Shown here: positions 25,276 to 39,318 of the stretch, piece by piece
Layout: each line of letters begins with the position of its first letter
Numbering within the stretch: the stretch's first letter is position 1
NCBI RefSeq assembly: GCF_022201045.2
Contig: NC_068561.1
Location: forward strand, 23,256,501 to 23,320,500
Source: Citrus sinensis
Lineage: Eukaryota; Streptophyta; Magnoliopsida; Sapindales; Rutaceae
Direction: 5' to 3'
DNA length: 64,000 nt
Program-made: the position numbers and the translations under genes
Notes under the pieces: model-generated
Seen by the model: the letters and a program-made list of their open reading frames with translations, nothing else
What the model was told of the DNA's origin: nothing
Databases searched by the model: none

Positions 25276-26021
25276 TGGCACGCAGTGGCGGTGCCAGAAA
25301 TTAAACTTAGCTGGGGCTAAGTTTAAATAATATTGTAATTTTAAAAAGTTCAATAAATAACAAGTATCAAAAATAAAAATTCACTAATATATTCAATATA
25401 TTTATAATTGATCTCGACGTGTTTTCATATGTTAAAAACGTTAAAAAATAAATTTATCATCAAGAATACAAAATAATTTTTTTTTTCTACATGTGTAATA
25501 ATAACATTACTCAATTATTAATCTCTAGTTCGATTTCACAAACGATTTTTCACAAAATTCATAGTTGAAAATGTCTTTTACTACTGTAGTTATGACAACT
25601 AGTAAATTCAATGCTAATGTTATCAATAAGCAAATTAATGAATACAATTTATCTTTTTTAGTATCAACTATTTTTCTTATTAGCCTATCAATCTCTTTCA
25701 ATTTTGAAAATTTGTTATTAGAAGCCACCTATGTAATGTAAACATCAAATTAAATTTTAAATATCATAAAATTCATTGAAGAAAAATCATTTTGATAAAT
25801 TCAATAAGATAAAATAATTTCTTTTTTTTTGTGCGAGGAGAGTTAGCGTGCAACGAATCTCAAAATAACAATTTCTTTGTGGGTTGAAAGTTAAACATAA
25901 ATACTTAATATTTTGATTATTTTTTAATTTTAATAGTGACTTTTATGGTAAATGAGGTAAATATTAAATTAAATTTGTAAAATTTGAAAAGTCAAGCCCC
26001 CTAGTCCCAACGTGGCACCTC
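25276..26021. mobile_element. Probable non-autonomous DNA element inside unit 2
   Basis: About 746 bp absent from unit 1 at the equivalent place (TAGCTGTGGCTGAGATAG in unit 1). The ends carry a short inverted similarity: GGCGGTGCCA near the left end, and GGAGGTGCCA on the opposite strand at the right end. CTATG occurs on both sides and may be a target duplication. The interior is AT-rich with no coding capacity. The GTGGCGGTGCCAG-type terminus resembles many plant hAT-like elements, but the ends are too worn to assign a family. Confidence 0.5.
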
Positions 26022-26022
26022 C

Positions 26023-26521
26023 TATGGTGTCACGGATGAGTGTTTGCGCAGCAAACCCATGCGGCACTTAGACAACCTTTACCAAATGTTGCTAAGTAAA
26101 CTTTGAACTTCTCGACTAGTTAAACCTAGAGGTTTTTGAAAAGCTAGAGAGAAAAGAGAGCAATGGAGCCGAATAAGGAAACTTGTATTGCTTACAAAAG
26201 AGATTACAAGCGAGCTTACAAGTGTTTGAGTTGTTTGCTCTAAGCTTGTTACTCAAATGCTAAATGGCATGCCCTATGTATAGGGGAGGCTTGCCAAGCT
26301 CTAGAGATTCTAGAGAATTCTACCACATGCCTAGAATTTTAGATATTTACATAAGCTAAAAATGTGTGGAGCATTCTAAATTATTTACAAACTCAAATGT
26401 GCTAGAGTTGCCTCGAACTTTCCGGAATCGGGCCAAGCTAGCACTCTTGGCCTTGTCTTGGGCTCTTGGCCTGGAATTGTGGGCAATTGGGCTATTAACT
26501 TGGGCGGTCCGCAACATATGG
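26023..26521. mobile_element. Solo LTR with 5-bp target duplication
   Basis: A 489-bp block (26028-26516) starting TGTCACGG and ending CGCAACA, i.e. TG...CA, flanked by the direct repeat TATGG (26023-26027 and 26517-26521). It has no internal coding region or second LTR, so it is a solo LTR left by recombination. It lies at the right edge of the preceding element and is absent from unit 1, so it is younger than the duplication. The superfamily is undetermined. Confidence 0.85.
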
Positions 26522-26664
26522 CTGAGATAGAATCCATTAATATGTTTACTACCTTTTCCAAATGTGTTAGAATTTGATACATATTAAGTCTTTAGAGCTT
26601 GTTTCGATTGTAATGACTTTCATTGTTTCTCTGCTCTGTATGGGTAATTTTTTTTCCTCCAAGT

Positions 26665-27350
26665 TGTATTGACGCCAGACACAATAGATGAGAAAACACA
26701 ACGTCACACATCCAAAAAATCACAAGCTCACCTGCTCAGCAAACAACAAAAGGATACAAAAAAAATAAAAATTCACCACCTAAAGTTGTTAAGCTAAGGA
26801 TACATGGCTTAAAATACTCATCACTCAATGGAATCCATCAAAGAGATACAGAGTTTGATAATAACTCAAAATTCATCTAATTCCCAAAATTAATCTCTAT
26901 CTTTGGTTTACAACTACATAAGCTTAAATAACTTTCTTGGAAGAATCCTCCAAGCATAGATATACTACAAAGAAACCTTTCAAATGACTTGACTTCAAAG
27001 ACCAACATTAAAGCTAGACATTAATAAAACATTGGTATGCTTAAAACACAGCAAAGAGCATTAAAAAAAGTCCAAGTCCCGAAATATTCTTCTTGACTCA
27101 AAACTGAACAGCCTGCACTTAACTGATCATAACTTGTTGTAGAAAGCTCCAAATTTAGATTAGCCATACATCATTTCCAATGATGTATGGCTCGAAATTT
27201 AATTCGATTTCATGTAGTACAGTTTAATTCCTAAAAATGCCCCTTCTGTGCAGAATTTCTGCTCACTTGATTAAAGTAAGAACTTGACCTGCACTTGATA
27301 TAACTTGATTACCAAATATTTCAAACGCCCCTGTGTGCTGTGTTATGTAT
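26665..27350. mobile_element. 676-bp insertion with 5-bp direct repeats in unit 2
   Basis: Unit 1 reads CGTATGCATATACAAAATT; unit 2 has the same flank split by 676 bp (26670-27345) between copies of TGTAT (26665-26669 and 27346-27350). The block starts TG but ends TA, contains no useful reading frame, and could be a worn solo LTR. The class is not settled. Confidence 0.6.
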
Positions 27351-27719
27351 ATCAATACAAAATTAACTGCAAGAAATATATGTGCTGTCAATAGACTGTG
27401 GGAAGCGTCATTTTCAGTTTGGAGGATCTTAATTGAAATTGTCACGTTCTCTTTGTCTCCGGCTGTCTGCCGCCCAGAACATTCTGGCCTTGCAGCTACA
27501 TGATTATCCTTCATTTCACATGGGATATAAAGTTCAAAAGGGGGAAAATATCTAAAACAAAAAGGAAATAGAATTCACAAGTGATAGTTTGACTCTTGAA
27601 CTAAACTTTTGTGGAACATTGCCTATTGTGAAGCTATACTCAATTGTTCTCTCTCTTTCTAAACCCGGAATTTTATTTTTATTTTTATTTTTTCCGGATG
27701 CACAAATATTTCTTCCTGC

Positions 27720-28783
27720 TCAATACAAGGATGGTGGAATCAAACTGAAGCCGAACTCGTTGTATTGAGGGATTGGGTTCATCATCTGGGGTCGATGTGC
27801 GTTAGCATGCATCATCTCCATAGATGGATGTCTATACTGATACCATGGAGTTTCATTTTCATAGCCTGTCCTCCTTTCATAAAAGTCTTGAAAACCACAA
27901 AAGTTCTGGTCTCGTGGGCCAATAAAATTTGCACCATTGCCAGGGACCATCATGGAACTCATGTCAACCTCTGCATCAGGTTTGTCTTTATAGTCTCCTA
28001 CATAGTTATTTTCATTTGTTGCTACCATCGAATTCTCATCATTCTCACTTCTCACAGCTGCCATTTCCACATTCTGGCTGAGATGGTTACTAAGACCCCA
28101 CTGATCTTGTACATCATTGCCTAAGGACTGGGGAAACATGTAGTGAGTTTTGGGGGCATTCATGCCGTTGATTCTGTTACCGTCATCTATGATGAAATTG
28201 CCTTTTCCTTGGTTAAGTATCTGATAGTAACTTGGAGACAAAAGCTCCACATATTTGCCTGACCTCACCAACTTTTTGATCAAAATAGCTGAGTCTACAT
28301 TGCCTGAAACTATGACCACCTGATTTTCTGCATCTATGTGCACCGAATAAACACCTGTAACCAATTGAAAGAGAAAGAAACATCACTACTAAGAAAATAA
28401 ATGCTAAACATGCTTATATGAAACGTGCTTTTGAGCAAAAACCTCTTTGGAAGAACACAAGGAAGTACTTAAAAGAACATAATCCTTATCAGGTGATTTT
28501 CTTGCATTATAATAAAAAATTGACAACAGAATGGAAAAAGGTTATTGTGCCTTCTATTTTACGGAGAAGTTTCTTCACCTTCTGCTGGCAGCCTTGACAG
28601 TGAATGTGCACTTTGAGAACATGCCTCTGTAAAGCCAAACCAATACAGGATAAAATTTTTTTATCAGTGTTGAGATAAAACAAAATTTCAGAGTACGTGG
28701 ACTGAAAAAAAAAAATGAAGTATGAAAAGAACCAAAAGGGCAGAGACCTGGATCTGCAGGAACTCAACGCCATTTCTTGACAT
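27720..28783 (-). CDS. Heavy-metal-associated (HMA) domain protein, HPP type (3 exons)
   Basis: Exons (minus) 28748-28783, 28551-28626, 27720-28354; 747 nt, 248 aa, phases consistent. The HMA domain begins VLKVHIHCQGCQQKVKKLLR with the metal-binding CxxC at Cys22/Cys25 and continues GVYSVHIDAENQVVIVSGNV. The rest is a low-complexity Asn/Met/Pro-rich tail ending FSLIPPSLY. There is no C-terminal CaaX box, so it is an HPP rather than a prenylated HIPP. Such proteins bind Cu, Zn or Cd ions or act as metal-dependent adaptors. Intron 2 needs a weak GC donor (AAG|GCACAA at 28550). The gene has no counterpart in duplication unit 1. Confidence 0.8.
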
Positions 28784-29576
28784 TTTGAAGCTTGCTTGAT
28801 CAGTGTTGATACAATAGAAGATTGTGAAGTGTGTCAACTGATAAAAGTGCTCAGTGCACAAGCTATATGTGGGCAGCAACTAACAAATTGCTCACAACAT
28901 AATTGCCTGCACATACTAAGACGTGTACTGCATGAAGATTGGAGGGAGAAATGAAGTGTTAAAAGTGCAACTAATTTTGACTTTGGCTCACAGAATTGAC
29001 ATGCAGAGGCTGCATGTGCCTGTTCTTGTTATGCAGAGAGTGTTGCCAGTTGCCACATGCTGGTTGCTACGGCCGGTTAGATTTTTTGCTTCTCTGACAT
29101 AAATTTTTTTTTTTCTGCTGAAATGTCCTTTAAAATCCAAGTTAAAGATAAAAAAATCTTGATTTCAATTTAAGCAACACGATCTTTTTTTTTTTTTTCC
29201 CCCATTGTCATAAAGGTTGTAAATTTTACATGCGTCATTACTTTATAGTTTCCCGGTAATTTAGGGGGAAAAAAAGAAATTTAAATCAAAGTTTATGTAC
29301 ATTCGTTATAAACTGTCTAAATAATAATGATTAAACTTAAACTAGATTAACTTTTTTTAAAGATTCGCAAATTCGGGAATGATTGGGTCTTACATTACTG
29401 ATCAATCAAGAAAAGAAGTTATCTTCCTAATATCAGCTTGAAAGAAAGACAACCATCAGGAACAATTATTTACGAAGAGTTGCTTGATGTTGCTTAAATC
29501 CTAATGCCTAACTTATTACACTTGAAAAAAATACGAAAACCCACAATGATCCTCAAGTCTAAGAAAATATTGCTAG

Positions 29577-31710
29577 TTACTGGTCCCGTTGCAGCAGCTG
29601 CTTAAACCAGTACGCAGACATTTTCGGAGTCCTCTTAAGGGTGTCGAAATCAACATAAGTGATGCCGAATCTCGAACTGTATCCTAATAACCATTCAAAA
29701 TTATCAAGCAATGACCAGGCAAAGTACCCAGTTACATTTGCTCCATCATCAGCAGCCTTCTTCAACTGGCTTATATAATCTCGGTAGTAATTTACTCTTG
29801 TGGTGTCGTGTAATAAGTGGTTCACTGTGTAATTGCTCGGATCATCCATGCCGTTTTCGGACAGCATTACAATGGGGTTGCCATAGCGCTCTTTCACATA
29901 CATCAAAGCATTATACAAACCCCAAGGAACAATGTAAAGCCACCCAGAATTTGCCCTTGGACCAATTGGTACTCCATTACGGTCATCTGCAATATCAGAT
30001 AATTAATTAATAGAGAAATAAGTAAATTCAAAGCCGATAAGCATATATGGAGAGGGCTTACAAGCATAACCAGCATCCCAATCGTTCGCGTAACTGGAGA
30101 TGTTAGACTTGGGCCAAGGAGGGTCAAACATGTAGTAACTGGTGTATTGGTTCACACCCAGATAATCAAATGAACCCTGCACCATCAAAACTTCTTCTGG
30201 TGTAAATTTTGGAAGTCTGTCCCCCACATTTTCTTGCATTGTTCTTGGATATTCGCCGTATGTGAGAGGGTGTAAGAACCTGTACATTTTAATTTTGCAT
30301 ACATTTTTCACATTAACGGACTAAATCAAATTGGTGATTTCAACTCATGACGAGAATAGGATTTATACCATCCAATGTGGAAATCTCTTGCCCTTTGAGC
30401 TGCCAAGTTGTCGGCTTTTGATCTAGTATGAGGTTCATACCAAACAAAGTCCAACAGAATTCCAATTTTCCCTTTTTGTGTTTCCTGCACAAGTTAAACA
30501 TTCATTTTCAATCAATCAATCTTTTTGAGAAGTAAATTAAGCTAACTTTCACATTAAAACGGCAAACATCTTACTTGATATTTTTCACGATATCTTTGCA
30601 CAGCTGCTGCATGAGCTAGAATCATATTATGGGCAGCAATATATGGCTCTGTTCCTGAGTTTCCATCTGTACAGTTGTTAACTTCTTTGCTACATCTTGA
30701 TGGAGGATTACTGCCGTCGTCAAATCCAAGTGCAGCAATGACTCTTGGTTCGTTAAATGTGTACCAATTTTTAACTCTATCACCAAATGTCTTGAAGCAG
30801 AAGTCCGCATAATCCGCATAGTCCTTTCTGGAAGATTAATAGAATATCCATCGCGACAGACAATTAATTCATAGAATTAATATTGTGAAGGTAAAAGGAG
30901 TAACAACTTACACGACTTGGCAGTCGAGCAATCCGCCGTATTTTTCTTGAAGGGCTAATGGCATGTCATAGTGGTACAGATTTGCATATGGAGTAATCCC
31001 TTGCTCAAGCATGTAGTCGATCAATCTATTGTAATAATCAACTCCCTTCTGATTCACTGTCCCTGTTCCCTCTGTAAAAATTTAGAAAATTTTTTACATC
31101 GATACATTATTTCACTAATATATGAGGGATAAAAGAAAATGGAAAAAAGAAAAAAAGCGATAACATCAACATACCTGGGAAGATTCTTGACCATGAAATA
31201 GAGAACCGATATGCATCAAAGTTGAGATTTTTCATTAAATCTATATCTTCCTTGTATCGATGATACTGATCAACAGTAACATCAGCAGTAGCATTGTTGG
31301 CGATGTGTCCTACAATTCAATCAGAGAATGCAAGAAAGCAAATTGAGGACACAACACTAAGATATTAAGAAACAAATACTGCAACCAAAAACATGAAAAT
31401 AAAAAGTTAATTAGAAAAGTTATGTAGTTAGTTAGTTACCTGGTGTGTGAGCATAGACATCCCAAATGCAGGGCCCTCTGCCATCTTTGTCAGCCATTCC
31501 TTCAACTTGATACGCGGATGTTGCCGTCCCAAACACAAATCCTTCCGGAAAACTTTTTCTGCTCAACCCGCCTGTGTCAAATCCGTCGTTACATGCTATG
31601 CGTGCATTTTCGGAATCGTATCCTTCAATGCAATTTATCCTTCTGGAATGTGCAAAGTTGCACAGAAGGAACAATATGAGCGCATTGAGAACATAAGCCT
31701 TTTTCGCCAT
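29577..31710 (-). CDS. GH1 beta-glucosidase, BGLU44-like, tandem copy 2
   Basis: Near-identical copy of the gene at 22419-24552, at a constant offset of 7158 bases, so no net indel occurs across all exons and introns. Exons (minus): 31440-31710, 31175-31309, 30912-31071, 30575-30827, 30369-30484, 30062-30279, 29577-29986; 520 aa. The only protein changes I see are in the signal peptide (MAKKAY for MTKKAY; LFLLCNF for LFLVCNF), so the mature enzymes should be the same, with catalytic Glu215 and Glu428. The promoters differ: copy 1 has about 15 extra bases before the TATA box, and substitutions rise sharply upstream. Expression may therefore differ while activity does not. Confidence 0.95.
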
Positions 31711-31756
31711 GCCGTTTGATTTTAGCTTGATGAAAACTGAAAAGGATTTGTGAGTC

Positions 31757-31764
31757 TATATATA
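31757..31764 (-). promoter_or_regulatory. TATA box candidate, beta-glucosidase copy 2
   Basis: TATATATA about 50 bases upstream of the ATG, matching the copy 1 element in the same GTCTATATATAGGAATTAA context. Confidence 0.45.
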
Positions 31765-31943
31765 GGAATTAATTGGATAAGGTCTGAGATTTTATTTGAA
31801 TAATTTTGAAAGATTTACTATCGACCAGTTAAAATGAGGGTGGACTGTCATTTCAGAATCATTACGAATCTTGAAAAGATAATGTAGTTAACTATTTAAT
31901 CCGCATTGACACTTTTTATGGTGAATGTGGTTAAATGGTTGGT

Positions 31944-32874
31944 AGATAGGCCAAATTTGAACCTTTTGCTTTTAGAAAGGAAAAAAAAATCCGAATGGAT
32001 GAGGATTAGGGTAAAAAAATGGCAAGGTACAAATGGATGAGGAAATGATTAGGAACTAATACTAATAATATGTCAAATTCGCACCATCTACTTAGAGAAT
32101 AGAATCTATGCATTTCTTAACTCTGCTTAGCCAGCTTTAAAGAGCACCTGTGAGTATAGTTTATATTATTATATAATTTTAGTCAACCACAAATCAAATT
32201 CATATATTTATGGTGTATTTTATTAGACGGGAATCGGATATAAAATGAGCAGAGGATCTTGATGATGGCAGCAATTTTTTGGCATCGTGCTATCACACAA
32301 GCCTCTAGTCAGACAAAACCAGAATCATTGTTAAAATTTATAGGCTGCTACTTTATATAGATCGAGATAACATAAATCTAAATTTTCAGCTTATTTTGAT
32401 TTCAAATGGCAGTCCGCACCACAGTATGCCTTCACTTATTCTGCTGAAACTATGGTTGTGGTCTGAGTCCTTCGGACCACTTAATTTCTCGCACGAATTT
32501 TAGATTAGTTTAATCTTTGGACTTATTTTTCAGTGCTTTATTTGCATTTACAAAACCTCAATTAACTTAAAAACTGCTGGATTATCTTTTTATTTATGTA
32601 ATTTTCAATTAGTTTCTTTTATCCTTCCTATGCTAGAAATTGTGGGAAATCGGCCAAAGAGAGAGAGAGAGAGAGAGAAAAAAATGATTTAAATTCACTA
32701 TGATATATTTTATTATTGATTTAAATGTAACCATAGTATCTCATAAAGATACAGAATGATTTGATTCTACTATGATTTTAACAACCAACTCAAGGAGAAT
32801 AATTCAAAATAAAATCTAAACTTATCCAAATCAATTAAAATTAATAATCTCAGAGGCTTATTCAAATGACTCCC
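31944..32874. other. Spacer between head-to-head beta-glucosidase genes
   Basis: Shared upstream region of copies 2 (-) and 3 (+). AT-rich, with a GA microsatellite at about 32657-32678. No coding exon is seen. Confidence 0.6.
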
Positions 32875-32882
32875 TATATAAA
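32875..32882 (+). promoter_or_regulatory. TATA box candidate, beta-glucosidase copy 3
   Basis: TATATAAA in CCTATATAAACC, about 40 bases upstream of the start codon of the third beta-glucosidase. Confidence 0.5.
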
Positions 32883-32919
32883 CCTATAACAAAGTGAGGA
32901 CTTTCATCAAGCCAAAAGA

Positions 32920-35191
<2,272 letters not shown>

Positions 35192-36644
35192 CAACATTTT
35201 CTTAGGCTGCTAGGCTTTTCTAGTGCTTTGGTACTTTCAGGTGTGTAGGCATAATAAATCAGGCTTTAGGTTTAAGCATCCTCAAGTTTTCGTAAATAAG
35301 TGTTGTTTATGTTTTTGTGGTTTTCACGCAGATGTATAATCAATAATATAACTTCTTTCCTTTTCCGTCAGTCTCTTCTTTATTGATGGTTGGTTTACTA
35401 CATTTTGATTTCAGTGTTCGTTACGGTAAATTAAACACAACATGAGAAGGAATTTTATTGATGGGACTTTTGGTAAATAACAGCCCTTCAATTAATGTTG
35501 ATCTTTGGTCAATGAAATTCCCCATTTGGACCCATATCTGGGACGGTGCTGCTTCGGCTCTGCGTACAAATCTTTTCGCTCCCATTTAGTTGGTGAAGAA
35601 TAAACAATTCAAATATCTTCCTTTTTCAATTGGAATTTCAATGACATTTATTTTTTTCCTTTAACTGTTATATGATACTGTGAGCCTTTCAATTTAGTGG
35701 ACAATTTTTTATAAGTAAACAGTTTTAAAAAGGCATCAAGTCTTTGGATATGAATTTCTTTTCTAATCACCAAAGGTTATTCCAAACCAAGGGTGGTGCC
35801 CCCATAATCAATTCCCCTTTTTGGGCATAATATAATAGTGTACATAAATTACTTATTTATGATTACTTAGCGGCGACATGCGGCAACTTGAACTAATTGG
35901 CCAAATCGATTTTGACGCATATGTGGCCAATTTGATTGCATTTGATCGGATAAAGATCGGAATGGTTAATAATTTTAAAGCTTATCAACTTGATGTAGTA
36001 ACTATAAAGTATCAGGGAAATGTTGGGATAAGGTTAATATTTAAAATAGTTTTGTTAAAAGGCTTTTAATTCATCATTTTAATAATGTAAACGACGTCAT
36101 TCCATTAAAACTAAAGCCAGAAGTTGCGGAAATGTCACTGAAAATTGGAAACTGTGTCTGCCATGCATTAGGGGGTTAGGGCCCGATAATTTGTTTGAAC
36201 ATCTTTGTTTTTCTTTCTGATTCGTATGAAATTTGCCGCCGTTGGAAAATAATATGAGCCTGAATACAAAACAACACAGGCATGGTTGAAGCTGAACATG
36301 CGTCCTGATCACAAATTTAATTGTGCAAAAGATCAAATAATAGTAATGCTTAATTAAATTTGTTGATGGCAAATACCATGGCCACTCACTAGTGTGTTGC
36401 CTTATTCCTTCTATTTGAGGTGGGTAAACGAGAATCTTGTTCTTATCTCCAAATCTAAGATCTATTATTAAATATTGTCTCCCCGGCTCTTTAAATTACC
36501 ATTACTAAGTCAACAATCATATACTCTTCATCAATTATTTTCCCCAATTCCAAGCCTCGGAAAAGAAATTAATTCCTTATATTAAATTTAGCAACTGAAG
36601 ATCTTGTTGTTGGATGTATTCTCATACACACATATATATATATC

Positions 36645-36680
<36 letters not shown>

Positions 36681-37358
36681 AATGTTCCGGTTCAGAATTT
36701 TAAAGTGCGGAAAAGTACGAAAAATTTATAAAACCGCATGATTTTAAAAATTTAAAACTGTAAGCTTTTAAAGCCGTGCGGTTTTAAAATTTTTCCGCAC
36801 TTTCTTACATTTTAAAATCATTGACCAAAAAACTACTATATATATATAATGCAAGTAAAGTTCCTAAGGATAGGTCTAAGGAACTAAGAAATGATGAAGT
36901 GAGAATTCGGAAAAAAAAAAAAAAATCTTCGCCGGACCCCTTATTTTAATTTCAGCACTTTTACTTGAAAAAGTTGAGAGAAAATAGGGAAACTGAAGGG
37001 AAGCATCATTGCTTGAAGTACAATCATCATGTACTAGCTCCATAAGAACAAACTTTCTCATCGTTTTTCCCTTTAATTACTTTTAATTACCAAAAGCTAG
37101 TGTGCATCAATTCCTTCCTGATCATGGTCTCTCTTTCAGCATATAAAGTAAAACTCTTTAAATTGGAAGATTTTCTTATAATCTGTACCGTTATAAATGT
37201 ACACATATAAGATTTTTTTAAACTCGGAAGAGTTCATATTAGGAGAAAATTCTCGCAACATTATATTATAATATATATATATATTACAACTCTGTGTGAA
37301 GGAAATTTTGCCTTGAAAATCATTCGTCACCTTCACAAAATTAGATAACTAATTTTCC
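35192..37358. other. Convergent spacer between beta-glucosidase 3 and HIPP
   Basis: Holds the 3' flanks of both genes. Notable: a GA microsatellite at about 36652-36680 next to TA runs, followed by a self-complementary block (about 36700-36830, GTGCGG/CCGCAC and AAAACCGCA/TGCGGTTTT pairs). No coding exon is supported. Confidence 0.55.
36683..36850. repeat. Small imperfect inverted-repeat block with TA-rich flanks
   Basis: GAATTTTAAAGTGCGGAAAA on the left is answered by TTTTTCCGCACTTTCTTAC on the right, and AAAACCGCATGATTTT by GCCGTGCGGTTTTAAAA inside it. The block sits between (GA)n/(TA)n and CTATATATATA. It could be a MITE; no certain target duplication. Confidence 0.45.
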
Positions 37359-38662
37359 TTACATAATTGAACATGCATTCACATTATCATCGCTGAAGAT
37401 GGAAACAAGATTATCCTCAGGGGCGTTGGTGGCCGGAAAAGCTTGAACAACATTACGAACATAGCCGGCGGGTGCCCTCTTATCATAGGCACCAGGAGCA
37501 TAAGGATAGTGAACAAGATGTTGAGGGATATAAGGCCAAAACTCAGCTCTCTTGCCCGTACTCTTCACTCTCTTTAATACCTTGTTTGGCTCAACGTAGC
37601 CACTCACCGTCACCCGGCTTTGCTTTCGGTTCACTTCTACACTTTTCACTCCTGCATATATAGAATCGGAAATTAGTACTCTTTACCTTGATCTTTTTTG
37701 TGATATATATAAAATATACATAAAAAGGCTGGAATCAATCACTTAATTTATTTTTTTTTTCCTTCTTGCTCAAGATTGATATGAGCAGAAGATACTGTAT
37801 ATTCTTCAATAAACAGAAGAGCTGATGAGGACACAACTAAAAAAGAAAATAAAATAAAATTGTGTAAGCCTATGTATATAATAAACGATACATAAGCTAA
37901 AATTTTCTTTCTTTCATCTATTTTAATAGAAGCTTGCTATATCGATAAACCATATTATGATTCATGAAGCCAAATATATCTCATATATTATATCAAATCT
38001 TGTGCTTTTATTACAAAAGCTATGCTATCCGCACCAAAAATACTCTTCCAAAGTCAAAAAAGAAAACAGATCCTCAAAGGCGGCGATAATAGGTTCGTTT
38101 ATTTCCAAGTTCCAACTTCTTCTTGTAGATTTCAAATTCAACTCAATTAAAAAGATGCTTTTATACGTATATAAAACAAGTTCTCCAATCCGGGGCTATA
38201 ACCGTTATAAGTGCTAAACAGTAATGCACAGGTCAAATTCATATCTTAGAATGTGCAGATATCCGTGCTGAAGAAAGACTGTGCAGTGATAAGTAAGAAA
38301 ATTTCGATTCATAACGGCAAAACAGAAAAGAGAGAGTGTTGAACAATTCTTTGCCCAGAATAGAGCTTCATGATACATGGCACCTTTCATGGAGTTAACA
38401 GCATTTTTTACTCTTCTTTCGCAGCCGTCGCAGTCCATTTTCACTTTGATCTCAACTGTCTGAGAAACAAAACAAAGAAACATAACAAGTAAAGAGCAAA
38501 CAAAAAGCACGAGAGTGAAGCAGGCAGAAAAGAGAGAGCAAAAAGAAAGCAGTTAACTGCATGCATATTGCTGCTTTTGCTAATGGGTACCTGCATTGCT
38601 TTGCGCTTGCTCCTCGTGCTGGTGACAGTGCAAAAGTTGGAGAGATAATCAAGGGCTCCCAT
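37359..38662 (-). CDS. Heavy-metal-associated isoprenylated plant protein (HIPP20-22 type)
   Basis: Exons (minus) 38591-38662, 38384-38459, 37359-37651; 441 nt, 146 aa. It begins MGALDYLSNFCTVTSTRSKR, the signature start of the HIPP20/21/22 group. One HMA domain follows (TVEIKVKMDCDGCERRVKNA) with metal-binding Cys34 and Cys37, then SVEVNRKQSRVTVSGYVEPN, and the family motif AYDKRAPAGYVRNV. The C-terminus NACSIM is a CaaX box, so Cys143 should be farnesylated and the protein held at membranes. Group members are linked to Cd tolerance and to stress and pathogen responses. Intron positions match the other HMA gene in this window (both interrupt the Gly codon after the first domain half), but the two proteins are only distantly related. 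Confidence 0.93.
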
Positions 38663-39246
38663 AGTTTTGCTTCTCTTTATCAGAAAGCAAACCAAACCAA
38701 AGACAATGATACAGGCTATATGCTTTCGGAGACTTGGCTACTTATATAGAGGAATGTCCGATGTATTAAATAATAAAAAGATGTGTAACCAGACACTGTC
38801 TAGGAAAATAAATAAATATTGATAAATGCAGAGAGAAAGAATTTAACTCAAAAGATTAAGGCAGAAAAAGAAGAGATCCATAAACCATGCTAATGTGACC
38901 CAAATATCATGAGAGGGGACTATCTTTTTTGGCTCTCCTCTTAAATTTTTTATTTCTGTAAGATAATGGGAAACTGTTGTAAAGTACTTTTATGTTTGCT
39001 TTCAATTTTGTTCAATGAGTGTGGCTTTGCTTTCCAATTATTTATTGTAAAGAAACCACAATAATGGTTTCTACTGGTGGGTTATATACATGGATTGAAA
39101 GATCACAAGGAATTTTTCAATTTTTCATTGTGAGTTCTGTTCCAATTCTCGGTGATCGTCTCAATCATTGGCTTAGATTAATCCTAGATAATTTGTGGGC
39201 ATATCTAAGCCAAGTTATAAAACGATGGCCTTATTACCAGGATTTT

Positions 39247-39318
39247 GAATTTGATCTGCATTTATCTGTTAAAAAGACTTCGGAATTTGGTCTTCATCTA
39301 TCTGTTAAAAAGACTTCG
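39247..39318. repeat. 36-bp tandem repeat, two copies
   Basis: Two adjacent 36-bp units share CATCTATCTGTTAAAAAGAC-type sequence (CATTTATCTGTT in the first) and end AAAAAGACTTCG. The unit length is a multiple of three and lies in a frame open for about 109 codons, but nothing else suggests a gene. Confidence 0.6.

Larger units (their letters stand above)
24812..31943. repeat. Tandem segmental duplication, unit 2
   Basis: Direct repeat of 20922-24811. In order it holds the truncated last exon of the acidic-protein gene, its 3' flank interrupted by three blocks absent from unit 1 (25276-26021 plus the solo LTR 26028-26516; 26670-27345; and 27511-28850 with the HPP gene), then beta-glucosidase copy 2. 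Homology stops near 31943 (GGTTGGT), where unit 1 crosses into the next unit. Confidence 0.9.

Noticed and set aside
25271-26026. 8-bp target duplication for the block at 25276-26021
   Set aside because: Only CTATG matches on both sides; a hAT-sized duplication could not be confirmed, so the family was left open.
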